Source: Hyphomonas sp.
GTDB lineage: Bacteria; Pseudomonadota; Alphaproteobacteria; Caulobacterales; Hyphomonadaceae
Direction: 5' to 3'
DNA: 64,000 bases
Assembly: GCA_002700305.1 (NCBI GenBank)
Contig: PACZ01000040.1
Location: 48,232-112,231, forward strand
Both the position numbers and the translations under genes were made by a program. Shown one piece after another: positions 38,035-46,972 of this stretch (its first letter is position 1; every line of letters begins with the position of its first letter). The notes below the pieces were generated by a model. It was not told where the DNA came from, ran no database searches, and saw nothing but the letters and a program-made list of their open reading frames with translations.

Positions 38035-38124
38035 GGTGAGGTGGCCGAGTGGTCGAAGGCGCACGCCTGGAAAGTGTGTAGGCTAGCAATAGTCTCCAGG
38101 GTTCGAATCCCTGTCTCACCGCCA
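38035..38124 (+). tRNA. tRNA-Ser (GGA anticodon)
   Basis: Acceptor GGTGAGG (38035-38041) pairs with TCTCACC with one G-U. The D-arm is GCCGAGTGGTCGAAGGC, the anticodon stem CACGC/GTGTG with loop CTGGAAA and anticodon GGA at 38069-38071. A long variable arm (class II tRNA), the T-loop GGGTTCGAATCCC, discriminator G and an encoded CCA at 38122-38124 complete it. Reads UCC/UCU codons. No integrase lies nearby. Confidence 0.96.
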
Positions 38125-38143
38125 GCCAGCTTTGCTTTCCGCC

Positions 38144-39541
38144 TTATTCCCCGTTCCAGGTGCCGAGCGCCTTGTAGAGCGCGATACTGTTGAGATTGTT
38201 GTCGAGGCTCGCCAGGATCCATTGCTGCTGGGCGTTGTAATATTCGCGCTGGGCATCGAGCACCGTCAGATAGCCATCGAGGCCGGATTTGAAACGTTCG
38301 CCGGAAAGCTCGAACGTCACCTGCGTGTCTTCCATCAATTGTTCCAGCGCGCTGAGGCGGCGGTCGATCGTATCGGAGATGGCGGCGGCATCGGCCACTT
38401 CACGGAAAGCCTGCTGGATCGTGCCCTGATAGGCGGCCAGCGCCGCGTCGGCTTCCGCCTTTGCGGCTTCGAGGTTCCCGCGGCGGCGGTCAAAGTCGAA
38501 GATCGGCAGGTCGATGGCAGGTGCGAAGGTCCATCCGCTCGTGCCGTCCCCATTGAACAGGTCATCCAGCGAGCCGCTGGCGACGCCCACGCCGCCGGTG
38601 AGTGACACACTCGGAAAATACGCCGCCCGGGCTGCGCCGATGTTCGCATTCGAGGCGCGCAGCCGTGCTTCGTCAGCGCGTACGTCCGGCCGGTCCAGCA
38701 GGACGAGAGACGACTGGCCGACCGGCAGGTTCAGCTCAACTGGCGCAGGGAACAGGCTTGCCTGTTCAAACAGTCCGGCCGGAAGGGGCGCGCCCACAAG
38801 CAATTGGAGGGCATTTTTGTCCCGCCGGACTGCTGCCTCAAATTCGGCCGCCTGCGCCTGGGCCTGTGCCACAGAGGCGGACGCGCGGCGGACATCCAGT
38901 TCGCTGGCCGTTCCGGCGGCCAGCAATTCGCGGGTCAGGTCGAGGCTTTCAGTCTGGCTTTCCGCTGTCCGGTTTGCCAGCTTCAGAAGCTCGTAATCGG
39001 CGGCGAGCTGCATCCAGGTTTCAGCCACCGTGCCTGCAAGCGAGATTTTGGCGGCGCGTTCACCTTCCTCGGTCGCGAGATAGGTCTGCAGGGCTGCGTC
39101 GTTCAGGTTGCGGATCCGGCCAAAGAAATCGAGTTCCCAAGCGGAGACGCCGATCTGGGCATAGGTGCTGTCCGTGAAGCGGACCGCGCCAGTACTGCCG
39201 TCGTCGAAGGTTCCGCCTTCCTGAACCGTGGCGCTGGCACCGATTGCCGGCCACAGTGCCGAGCGGGAAACGCGCAGGTTCGCGCGCGCCGCCCGGACAT
39301 TCGCCGTTGTGATCCGCAGGTCGCGGTTTTCTTCCAGGGCGATGGCGATCACCTGTTTCAGGGCGGGGGAGGTGACCACGTCTTCCCAGAGGAGGGGCTG
39401 GACGTTTTCTGTCTCCGCCTGGCTGACCGGCAGCGCTGCCGGAACGGGCAGGGCGCCGGACTGGTATTCCGGGGCGAGGTTTACACAGCCGGCCAGCATT
39501 AATGTGCCGAATGCGGTCGCGAAAAGGGCTTTGGAGCTCAT
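38144..39541 (-). CDS. Outer membrane efflux lipoprotein (OprM/NodT family)
   Basis: 465 residues with lipobox LMLAGC (Cys19) and the tandem helical repeats of TolC-like channel proteins (ALEENRDLRITTANVRAARA; AYFPSVSLTGGVGVAS; QQWILASLDNNLNSIALYKA). Forms the outer-membrane duct of the RND system encoded upstream. It overlaps the pump gene by four bases (ATGA). Confidence 0.95.
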   Translation of the reverse strand: MSSKALFATAFGTLMLAGCVNLAPEYQSGALPVPAALPVSQAETENVQPLLWEDVVTSPALKQVIAIALEENRDLRITTANVRAARANLRVSRSALWPAIGASATVQEGGTFDDGSTGAVRFTDSTYAQIGVSAWELDFFGRIRNLNDAALQTYLATEEGERAAKISLAGTVAETWMQLAADYELLKLANRTAESQTESLDLTRELLAAGTASELDVRRASASVAQAQAQAAEFEAAVRRDKNALQLLVGAPLPAGLFEQASLFPAPVELNLPVGQSSLVLLDRPDVRADEARLRASNANIGAARAAYFPSVSLTGGVGVASGSLDDLFNGDGTSGWTFAPAIDLPIFDFDRRRGNLEAAKAEADAALAAYQGTIQQAFREVADAAAISDTIDRRLSALEQLMEDTQVTFELSGERFKSGLDGYLTVLDAQREYYNAQQQWILASLDNNLNSIALYKALGTWNGE

Positions 39542-42500
39542 GCGGATGCCTCTGCATGTTTGTCTGGGCCGGAGAAGCGGTTGGTCAGCTTCCGGACGAT
39601 AACGTAGAAGATCGGGGCGAAAAGCAGGCTGAACGTCATGGCCGCGATCACGCCGCCGAGGACGATGATACCGATCGCATTCCGCCCGGCCGCACCAGCG
39701 CCCGTGCTGAGGGCCAGCGGCAGCACACCGAAGCCGAAGGCGAAGGAGGTCATCAGGACCGGCCGGATCCTCATGCGGACCGCTTCAATCGCGGCAGCGA
39801 CCAGTTCCTTGCCCTGGTCTTCCAGACCCCGGGCAAACTCGATGATCAGGATGGCGTTCTTGGAGGCGAGGCCGACCGTGGTCAGCAGGCCCACCTGGAA
39901 GAAGACGTCATTGGACAATCCGGCGAGGCTTGCGCCCGCGACGGCGCCTGCGACACCGAGCGGCGCGACGAGCAGGACCGAGACCGGAATCGTCCAGCTT
40001 TCATAAAGCGCGGCGAGACACAGGAAGACGAACAGGATCGAGATGCCATAGAGCGCCATCGCCTGGTTGCCCGATTCACGTTCCTGACGGCTGAGGCCGC
40101 TCCATGAATGGCCGATACCCTCGGGAAGTTTCGAGATCAGTTCTTCCATGGCGAGCATGGCAACACCGGAACTCTCGCCGGGGGCAGCAGACCCCTGGAT
40201 GTTGAAGGCCGGCACACCGTCGAAACGCTGCAGCTGGGGCGAGCCATAGGTCCAGCTCGTGCTGGCGATTTCATCCAGCGGGGCCATCTGGCCGGTATTG
40301 GTCCGCACGAACCAGTCGCCGACATTGTCCGGCTGCATCCGGTCCTCGGCGGCGCCCTGAACATAGACGCGCTTGATCCGGCCACGGTCGACGAAGTCAT
40401 TGACATAGGTTCCGCCAAACGCAACGGACAGGAGGTTGGTTGCATCGCCCACCGACACACCAAGCGCCTGCGCTTTCTGGTAGTCGAGATCGATGTTGAA
40501 CTGCGGCCCGTCTTCCAGGCCATTCGGGCGGACACCTGCCAGGCGCGGGTCCTGGCTTGCCATGCCGAGCAGCTGGTTGCGGATGTTCATGAACTCTTCG
40601 TGCGTGTAGTTGCCGTTATTCTGCAGGAACAGGTCAAAGCCGCTCGAATTGCCGAGTTCGCGGATCGCCGGCGGAGAAATTGCGAAAACCTGAGCGTCAT
40701 CGATCTGAGACAGGGTGCCCATGGCGCGGCCGACAATGGCCTGAACAGAATTCTGTTTACCGGGGCGTTCGGACCAATCCTTCAGCGAGGCAAAGGCGAT
40801 GCCGTTGTTCTGGCCCTGGCCGGCGAAGCTGAAGCCTGCCAGCGAAAAGATGCCTTGGACGTTCGAGCCTTCACTCGTCTGGTAATAGTCGACAACGCCG
40901 TCCATGACTTCTGCCGTGCGTTCGAGACTCGCGTTTGCCGGCAGTTGGGCGAGCGTGAAGAAGCTGCCCTGGTCTTCGTCCGGCAGGAAAGAGGCCGGCA
41001 TCCGGACAAAGGCGAGCCCCGTCAGCGTCACGATCAGGACGAAGCCTGCCATCATGATGCCCTTGCGGCGCAGCGCGCGCGTTACGACGGCTTCATACCC
41101 CGTTGTGAGCTTTCCAAACCCAGTGTTGAAGATCCTCGCAGGCGCCCCGAGCAGCGGATGGGACGTGCCGTGGCTCGGCTTGAGCAGTGTCGCGCACAGG
41201 GCGGGAGACAGGATAATTGCCACCAGCACTGACAAGGTCATGGCCGAGACGATTGTGATGGAGAACTGTCGGTAGATCACGCCCGCAGAGCCGGGGAAGA
41301 AGGCCATCGGGATGAAGACGGCTGACAGAACAACAGCAATGCCGACCAGCGCACCGATGATCTGCTCCATTGAGCGGATGGTGGCTTCGCGCGGGGGGAG
41401 TTTCTCCTCCGACATCACGCGTTCAACGTTTTCCACAACCACGATAGCGTCGTCGACGAGCAGGCCGATGGCCAGCACCATGGCGAACATGGTCAGCGTG
41501 TTGATCGACATGCCCAGGATCAGCAGAACGGCAAAAGTGCCCAGCAGAACGACCGGGACGGCGATCAGCGGGATGAACGAAGCGCGAAAGCTCTGCAGGA
41601 AAACAAAGATGACGATGAAGACGAGGCCGATCGCTTCGAACAGGGTCTTCTGCACTTCATGGATCGAAGTTTCGATGAAAGGCGTGGTGTCGACCGGAAA
41701 GGCATAGGTCATGTCATCCGGGAAATTGTGGGACATTTCTTCGACCGTCTTCTTCACCCGCTCGGCCGTGTCCAGCGCATTGGCGCCGGTTGCCAGTGAG
41801 ACGGCAAAGCCGGTCGCCGGATAGCCGTTGAATTTCGAAATGAAGGCATAGTTTTCTGCGCCGAGCTCAACCTTGGCGACATCGCCGAGACGGACTGAAC
41901 CGCCTTCCGGCGTGGTGCGCAGCAGCAGGTTGCGGAATTGTTCAGGCGAGGACAGGAGCGATTGCAGCGTAATGGTGACGTTGATTTCCTGTCCTTCAAC
42001 GGACGGAGCTCCGCCGAGCGCACCGGACGAGATTTGCGCATTCTGGTCCCGGATCGCCTGCACGATGTCGCTGGGCATCAGATTGTATTCCACAAGGCTT
42101 TCAGGCTTCAGCCAAACCCTGATGGCATAAGGGGAGCCGAAAGCCGTGACGCTGCCGACGCCGTCAAGACGGCTGATCGTGTCATACATGTTCGAACGGA
42201 CATAATCGCCGAGATCGGTCTGGTCATATGTTCCGTTCGGGGAGTAAATCGACGTGATCAGCAGGAAGCCTGTGCTGGCCTTGCTGACCGTCACGCCCTG
42301 GCGCTGAACCTGTTCGGGCAGGAAGGGCGTGGCGAGGGACAGCTTGTTCTGGACCTGAACCTGCGCGATGTCCGGATCGGTTCCCGGCTGGAAGGCCAGT
42401 GTGATGGAAGCGGATCCGTTGGAACTGGATGTGGAATTGACATAGTCGAGCCCGTCCAGACCGGTCATCTGCTGCTCGATGATCTGCGTGACGGAGTTTT

Positions 42501-42672
42501 CAACGGCCTGCGCAGACGCGCCGGGATAGTTGGCTGTGACGCTGATTGTCGTCGGCGCAACGTCCGGATACTGCGCCACCGGCAGCGTACGCAGGGCGAG
42601 CACGCCTGCGAGCATGATAAGGATCGCAATCACCCAGGCGAAGACCGGGCGGTCGATAAAGAACTTTGCCAT
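39538..42672 (-). CDS. RND multidrug efflux pump, inner-membrane subunit (HAE1/AcrB type)
   Basis: 1044 residues, standard for HAE1 pumps. MAKFFIDRPVFAWVIAILIM is the canonical N-terminus, GLLVDDAIVVVENVER holds the proton-relay Asp-Asp pair of helix 4, and ASKNAILIIEFA the helix-10 Lys. Twelve membrane helices and two large periplasmic loops are evident. Exports hydrophobic drugs, bile salts or dyes by proton antiport. It lies between the adaptor and channel genes of the same operon. Confidence 0.97.
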   Translation of the reverse strand: MAKFFIDRPVFAWVIAILIMLAGVLALRTLPVAQYPDVAPTTISVTANYPGASAQAVENSVTQIIEQQMTGLDGLDYVNSTSSSNGSASITLAFQPGTDPDIAQVQVQNKLSLATPFLPEQVQRQGVTVSKASTGFLLITSIYSPNGTYDQTDLGDYVRSNMYDTISRLDGVGSVTAFGSPYAIRVWLKPESLVEYNLMPSDIVQAIRDQNAQISSGALGGAPSVEGQEINVTITLQSLLSSPEQFRNLLLRTTPEGGSVRLGDVAKVELGAENYAFISKFNGYPATGFAVSLATGANALDTAERVKKTVEEMSHNFPDDMTYAFPVDTTPFIETSIHEVQKTLFEAIGLVFIVIFVFLQSFRASFIPLIAVPVVLLGTFAVLLILGMSINTLTMFAMVLAIGLLVDDAIVVVENVERVMSEEKLPPREATIRSMEQIIGALVGIAVVLSAVFIPMAFFPGSAGVIYRQFSITIVSAMTLSVLVAIILSPALCATLLKPSHGTSHPLLGAPARIFNTGFGKLTTGYEAVVTRALRRKGIMMAGFVLIVTLTGLAFVRMPASFLPDEDQGSFFTLAQLPANASLERTAEVMDGVVDYYQTSEGSNVQGIFSLAGFSFAGQGQNNGIAFASLKDWSERPGKQNSVQAIVGRAMGTLSQIDDAQVFAISPPAIRELGNSSGFDLFLQNNGNYTHEEFMNIRNQLLGMASQDPRLAGVRPNGLEDGPQFNIDLDYQKAQALGVSVGDATNLLSVAFGGTYVNDFVDRGRIKRVYVQGAAEDRMQPDNVGDWFVRTNTGQMAPLDEIASTSWTYGSPQLQRFDGVPAFNIQGSAAPGESSGVAMLAMEELISKLPEGIGHSWSGLSRQERESGNQAMALYGISILFVFLCLAALYESWTIPVSVLLVAPLGVAGAVAGASLAGLSNDVFFQVGLLTTVGLASKNAILIIEFARGLEDQGKELVAAAIEAVRMRIRPVLMTSFAFGFGVLPLALSTGAGAAGRNAIGIIVLGGVIAAMTFSLLFAPIFYVIVRKLTNRFSGPDKHAEASA

Positions 42673-42690
42673 CAGACTAACCTGCGTGTG

Positions 42691-43872
42691 TTATTTCGAT
42701 CCGCCGCGCGTTTCCTGCGCAGCCGAAGTCTGTTCGTTGGCGGCCTGGGGCTGGACCGACATGCCGTCGCGGATTGACTGCAGGTTCGCCGTTGCAACCT
42801 GCTCGCCGGCTTTCAGTCCGCTCAGGACTGTCCAGGTATTGTCGGTGTTCTGTTCAACGGTGATCACGCGTTGCCGGACGATGTTGTCGTCTCCCACAAC
42901 CATGACGGAGGCTTGGCCCGTCGGGGTTCGCGAAACCACGGATTGCGGCAGGGTGGCGACATTCTCGTAATAGCCGGCGACAAACTTCGCCCGGACGAAC
43001 ATGCCGGGCAGGATCAGGTCGTCGGGATTCGGAACAACCACACGGACAGCCACCGTGCCGGCGCTTTCCTCGACATTGACTTCGCTGAATTCGAGATCAC
43101 CCGCCAGCGGATAGGGGGTGCCATCGGCCAGAATGATATCGACCGGGATCGTGTTCTGCTCGGTCGTCGCAATCTCACCCGCCGCGATCTGCTGGCGCCA
43201 GTTGAGGATCCGTGAGCTGGACACGGTCAGATCGACATAGATGGGATTGGTCTGCAGCACGCGGGCAAGCGGACCGGTCTGGTTTTGTGTCACCAGTGCG
43301 CCCTGTGTCACGGAGGACCGGCCGATCCGGCCGTCGATCGGGGAGGAGATCTTCGTGCGGGCAAGATCGATGCGCGCCCTGTCGAGCGCCGCCTTCTGGA
43401 TGCCGATGTCGGCTTCTGCTTCCCTGACGGAGGCGACGGCCTGGTCATATTCCTGCTGGCTGACGGCGTTGATCTCTGCAAGGCGCTCAAAACGGGCCGC
43501 AGTTTCCCTGGCGACGGAGGCGGTCGCTTCAGCCCGGGCGAGCGCTGCTTCGGCACTGCGAACCGTCGCGGCATATTCCGCTGCGTCGATCTGGTAGAGC
43601 GCCTGGCCCTTCCTGACCGTATCGCCCTCCTTGAACAGGCGCTCGCTGATGATGCCGGTAACCTGCGGGCGGATTTCCGCTTCGGCATAGGCGCGGGCAC
43701 GCCCGGACAGTTCAATCACATTCGGCACGTCTGTCAGGCGCACCTTCATGGTCTCGACAACGGGCGCGGGCGGTGCGGTGGGCTGCTGGCCAGCTGTCTC
43801 AGCACCGCATGCTGCGAGCAGCAAGGTCGAGGCGAACAAAATTGCTGGCAGGCTCTTCTTCGCGGTCTGCAT
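42691..43872 (-). CDS. RND efflux periplasmic adaptor (membrane fusion protein)
   Basis: 393 residues. Lipobox LLLAAC (Cys22), split lipoyl half-motifs (AEIRPQVTGIISERLFKEGD and TKISSPIDGRIGRS), a central coiled-coil hairpin and a C-terminal barrel: the AcrA/MexE layout. Bridges the pump and the outer membrane channel. First gene of the operon and divergent from a TetR regulator. Confidence 0.96.
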   Translation of the reverse strand: MQTAKKSLPAILFASTLLLAACGAETAGQQPTAPPAPVVETMKVRLTDVPNVIELSGRARAYAEAEIRPQVTGIISERLFKEGDTVRKGQALYQIDAAEYAATVRSAEAALARAEATASVARETAARFERLAEINAVSQQEYDQAVASVREAEADIGIQKAALDRARIDLARTKISSPIDGRIGRSSVTQGALVTQNQTGPLARVLQTNPIYVDLTVSSSRILNWRQQIAAGEIATTEQNTIPVDIILADGTPYPLAGDLEFSEVNVEESAGTVAVRVVVPNPDDLILPGMFVRAKFVAGYYENVATLPQSVVSRTPTGQASVMVVGDDNIVRQRVITVEQNTDNTWTVLSGLKAGEQVATANLQSIRDGMSVQPQAANEQTSAAQETRGGSK

Positions 43873-43913
43873 GAAACGGTCCTTGACGGCAGATTGGGAG
43901 GAGGGCTATCAAA

Positions 43914-43931
43914 ATAGAATGAATGCTCTAT
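43914..43931. promoter_or_regulatory. Candidate TetR operator between efflux operon and its regulator
   Basis: ATAGA (43914-43918) and TCTAT (43927-43931) form an inverted repeat with an 8-base spacer in the AT-rich centre of the 117-base divergent region. The position is right for control of both genes. The arms are short. Confidence 0.4.
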
Positions 43932-43989
43932 CTAATGACGCACTGCACAAAGTCAAGATCGAGATGTTTAACGAGGGGGAGAAAAACAG

Positions 43990-44610
43990 ATGGGTGAACT
44001 GCCCGTGTCGAAAACGGCTGCCAAGCGCGAAGCCAGGATTGCAGAAATCCTGGAGTGCGCAGAAAAACACTTTTCTATCAAAGGATTCCATGGTGCCGGA
44101 ATATCCGGAATCGCCGCGGATTGCGGGATCAGCGTGGGGCATCTCTACCATTATTTCGGCAGTAAAGATGAACTGATCCAGGCTGTCGTGAGACTGGAAA
44201 TGCGCCGTCAGGACGAGAGTATTGCCGCCTTTGAAAACCTGTCGCCCGAAAACCTGCGAATAGAGATGGCGGAGCTGACGACCGCAATTTTCTCAACCGA
44301 CAATGAGCCGTTCCGGACAGTCCTGAACTTTGAAATCCTGGCGGAGGCCCAGAGGAATCCCGATGTCGCCGAACTCCTGCAGCAACAGGACAAGCAGATG
44401 CGCCTGCGCTTTGTCTCCATTCTCCGCCGAGCGGGAATAGACGATCCCGAAACCCGGACGGAACTGATCTTCACCATTTTCTCCGGCCTGTCGGCCCGTG
44501 CCCTTCGGCACCCCCAGCAGGAACGGGCGGCTCTGCTTGTGGTGATCAAGGACGTCATCCTGAAAATCTTGGGTGACAAGCCGGTGACGTCCGGCGCAGC
44601 ATGCGCCTGA
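43990..44610 (+). CDS. TetR/AcrR family regulator of the RND operon
   Basis: 206 residues. Helix-turn-helix GISGIAADCGISVGHLYHYF at about 36-55, followed by a helical effector domain. It is divergent from the adaptor gene with 117 bases between, the classical AcrR/NalC-type arrangement, so repression of the efflux operon is inferred. AGGGGGAG precedes the start. The CoA-transferase gene follows after 34 bases and may be cotranscribed. Confidence 0.92.
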   Translation: MGELPVSKTAAKREARIAEILECAEKHFSIKGFHGAGISGIAADCGISVGHLYHYFGSKDELIQAVVRLEMRRQDESIAAFENLSPENLRIEMAELTTAIFSTDNEPFRTVLNFEILAEAQRNPDVAELLQQQDKQMRLRFVSILRRAGIDDPETRTELIFTIFSGLSARALRHPQQERAALLVVIKDVILKILGDKPVTSGAACA

Positions 44611-44644
44611 GTCAGGGCGAGACAGACAGGCAGGCGAGGGTGAA

Positions 44645-45850
44645 ATGGAAAAGACGGCGGAAGCGGCAACTGGGCCTCTGGCGGGCCTACGCGTGCTCGA
44701 ACTCGGCCAGCTGATTGCGGGACCGTTCTGCGCGCAGCTCTTTGGCGACATGGGCGCCGATGTCATCAAGGTCGAGGCGCCGGGGCAGGGCGATCCGATG
44801 CGTACCTGGGGGCGGACAGGCTATCCGCTGCTCTGGTCGGTGTGCGCGCGCAACAAGCGCTGCATCACGGCAAACCTGCGGGAGAAGGAAGGCCAGGAGA
44901 TCGTCCGTCAGCTGGTCCGTCAGGCGGATTTCGTCGTCGAAAATTTCCGTCCGGGCACGATGGAAAAATGGGGGCTCGGCTATGAAGACCTCAAAAAGGA
45001 AAATCCCGGGATCATCATGATCCGTATCTCCGGATACGGGCAAACGGGGCCTTATTCGAGCCGTCCCGGTTATGCGTCCGTCGGGGAAGCCATGGGCGGC
45101 GTGCGTTACCTGATGGGTGAACCGGACCGGAAGCCTTCGCGCGCCGGCATTTCCCTCGGCGACACGCTGGCCGGTACATTCGCAACCATGGGCGCGCTGG
45201 CGGCGTTGCATCACCGGGAGAAGACCGGGGAAGGCCAGGTGGTTGATGCCGCGATCTATGAATCCATTCTGGCGATCACCGAATCCCTCGTGCCTGAATA
45301 CACGGTCGAGAATTACACGCGTGAACGGTCCGGCTCCTACCTTCCGGCGATTGCGCCTTCGAACATCTATGATTGTTCAGATGGCATGGTCATTCTAGCG
45401 GCAAACCAGAACACGGTCTTTGCGCGGCTTTGCGAGGCGATGGGGCGGCCCGAGCTGAAAGACGATCCGCGCTATGCGACCCATGTTGCGCGCGGGGAGA
45501 ACCAGGCCGAGCTGGACAAACTGATCAATGACTGGACCAGTACCCGGACGATTGACGAAGTTGAGGCGGTCATGATCGCGCATGCCGTCCCGGTCGGGAA
45601 GGTCTATCGCGCCCGGGACATGCTGGATGATCCGCATTATATTGCGCGCGAAGCGCTGGTCGATCTTGCGAGCGAGCGCTGGGGCACGATCAAGATGCAG
45701 AACGCTTTCCCGAAGCTTTCGGCAACGCCGGGATCGGTGCGCTGGAGCGGGCCGGAGACGCTTGGTGAGCACACCGAACAGGTCCTGACGGAACTTCTCG
45801 ACCTGACACCGGAGCAGATTGGGAAACTGCGTAACAGCGGGATCGTCTAG
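44645..45850 (+). CDS. Class III (CaiB/BaiF family) CoA-transferase
   Basis: 401 residues. LAGLRVLELGQLIAGPFCAQ, GDMGADVIKVEAPGQGDPMR and the catalytic-aspartate region SLGDTLAGTFATMGAL are typical of formyl-CoA/carnitine-type CoA-transferases that move CoA between carboxylic acids through an Asp-anhydride intermediate. The acid substrate is unknown. It lies downstream of the TetR gene on the plus strand. Confidence 0.93.
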   Translation: MEKTAEAATGPLAGLRVLELGQLIAGPFCAQLFGDMGADVIKVEAPGQGDPMRTWGRTGYPLLWSVCARNKRCITANLREKEGQEIVRQLVRQADFVVENFRPGTMEKWGLGYEDLKKENPGIIMIRISGYGQTGPYSSRPGYASVGEAMGGVRYLMGEPDRKPSRAGISLGDTLAGTFATMGALAALHHREKTGEGQVVDAAIYESILAITESLVPEYTVENYTRERSGSYLPAIAPSNIYDCSDGMVILAANQNTVFARLCEAMGRPELKDDPRYATHVARGENQAELDKLINDWTSTRTIDEVEAVMIAHAVPVGKVYRARDMLDDPHYIAREALVDLASERWGTIKMQNAFPKLSATPGSVRWSGPETLGEHTEQVLTELLDLTPEQIGKLRNSGIV

Positions 45851-45871
45851 GTGCCGGCCCGGCGGGCAGCC

Positions 45872-46906
45872 TTAGTCTTCCGCTTGCCCGCGCACCTCGA
45901 CGGCCGTCGCCGGGAAGTCAGCCCACACGCCATCCACGCCTGCATCGAAGAGGGCTTTCAACTCGTCCCGGCTGTCGGTGAAGGGCACGTCCGGGTGGTC
46001 GTCCCGCACCGTATAGACATGAACCAGTAGCCCGGCCTTGTGCGCGCGGTCGACGAAGTCCGTCGGCTGACCGTCTTCGCCGAGCACATAGGAGACATCC
46101 GCGCCGACGCCGTCGGTCGGCATGGTTTCGAGATCATAGGTCAGACCCATCATGGCAGCATAGGGCGGGCCGACCATGTTCTGGATCAGCGGCAGGTCGC
46201 TCTTCTCCGCGACCTCAGCCAGGAAGGGCGGTTCGAAACACTGGATGTAGACCGGAATGCCGGCTTCCTTCAGGCCCTTGGCTTTCATCGCAACGAGGAT
46301 CGGATCGGCGAGACCCTTGCCGATGGCGGTGTAGTGGCTCGGCCATTTGGCTTCGACGTGCAGGCCGACAATGTTGCCTTTTTCCGCTTCGGCCAGGACG
46401 AGGTCCATGACCTCGTCAAAGGTCACGATGTCCAGCGTGTCATTGTATTCCATCGGGCGGCCGTCGAATTGCTGGCGCGCCTTCAGGGTCTGGATCTCGG
46501 CGAAGGTGAAGTCGTCGGCCCACCAGTCTTCGTGTTCGCCCAGGGGCGTCTGGCGCTTCACCTTGCGGTCGGCGAATTCCGGATGGTTGGCGATGTCGGT
46601 GGTGGCGGACAGGTAGAGGTCATGCCGGGCAATCAGGACGCCGTCGGAGGTCATGACAAGGTCCGGTTCGATGAAGTCGGCGCCCTGCGCGATGGCTGTC
46701 TTGTAGGCCATGATCGTGTGTTCGGGGTAGAGGCCGCTGGCACCGCGGTGGGCGATCACGATCGGGCGTTCGCCGGTCAGCGTGTTCCATGCGGTGGCGG
46801 CGGGTTCTGCGGCGGCGGAGGTCTCCACCGGGCCTGATGGGGGGACGGGCGCGCTGGTGCAGGCGGCTGCCAGGACGAGAGCGGAAGCGGCGATCAGTCG
46901 TTTCAT
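45872..46906 (-). CDS. Glycerophosphodiester phosphodiesterase lipoprotein
   Basis: 344 residues with lipobox LVLAAAC (Cys16). IVIAHRGASGLYPEHTIMAY, GADFIEPDLVMTSDGVLIAR and HVEAKWPS are the GDPD catalytic and metal-binding blocks of the periplasmic GlpQ type, which cleaves glycerophosphodiesters to glycerol-3-phosphate and an alcohol. ATG at 46906 is chosen; a GTG three codons earlier is possible. It lies downstream of a TonB receptor across a 57-base gap holding a strong hairpin. Confidence 0.93.
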   Translation of the reverse strand: MKRLIAASALVLAAACTSAPVPPSGPVETSAAAEPAATAWNTLTGERPIVIAHRGASGLYPEHTIMAYKTAIAQGADFIEPDLVMTSDGVLIARHDLYLSATTDIANHPEFADRKVKRQTPLGEHEDWWADDFTFAEIQTLKARQQFDGRPMEYNDTLDIVTFDEVMDLVLAEAEKGNIVGLHVEAKWPSHYTAIGKGLADPILVAMKAKGLKEAGIPVYIQCFEPPFLAEVAEKSDLPLIQNMVGPPYAAMMGLTYDLETMPTDGVGADVSYVLGEDGQPTDFVDRAHKAGLLVHVYTVRDDHPDVPFTDSRDELKALFDAGVDGVWADFPATAVEVRGQAED

Positions 46907-46933
46907 ATCAGGCACTTTCAGAAAAGAGGGGGT

Positions 46934-46966
46934 GGCCTGCCGGAAAGGGAACCCCGCCGGCAGGCC
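46934..46966 (-). terminator. Intercistronic hairpin between TonB receptor and GDPD genes
   Basis: Perfect 10-bp arms GGCCTGCCGG (46934-46943) and CCGGCAGGCC (46957-46966) around a 13-base loop. In the minus-strand direction it is followed after six bases by TCTTTTCT. It could end most receptor transcripts or protect their 3' end, giving less GDPD than receptor. Confidence 0.6.
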
Positions 46967-46972
46967 AACAGA

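Noticed and set aside
38035..38124. tRNA-Ser as an integration site for a mobile element
   Set aside because: No integrase, repeat of the tRNA 3' end or foreign-looking block was seen next to it.
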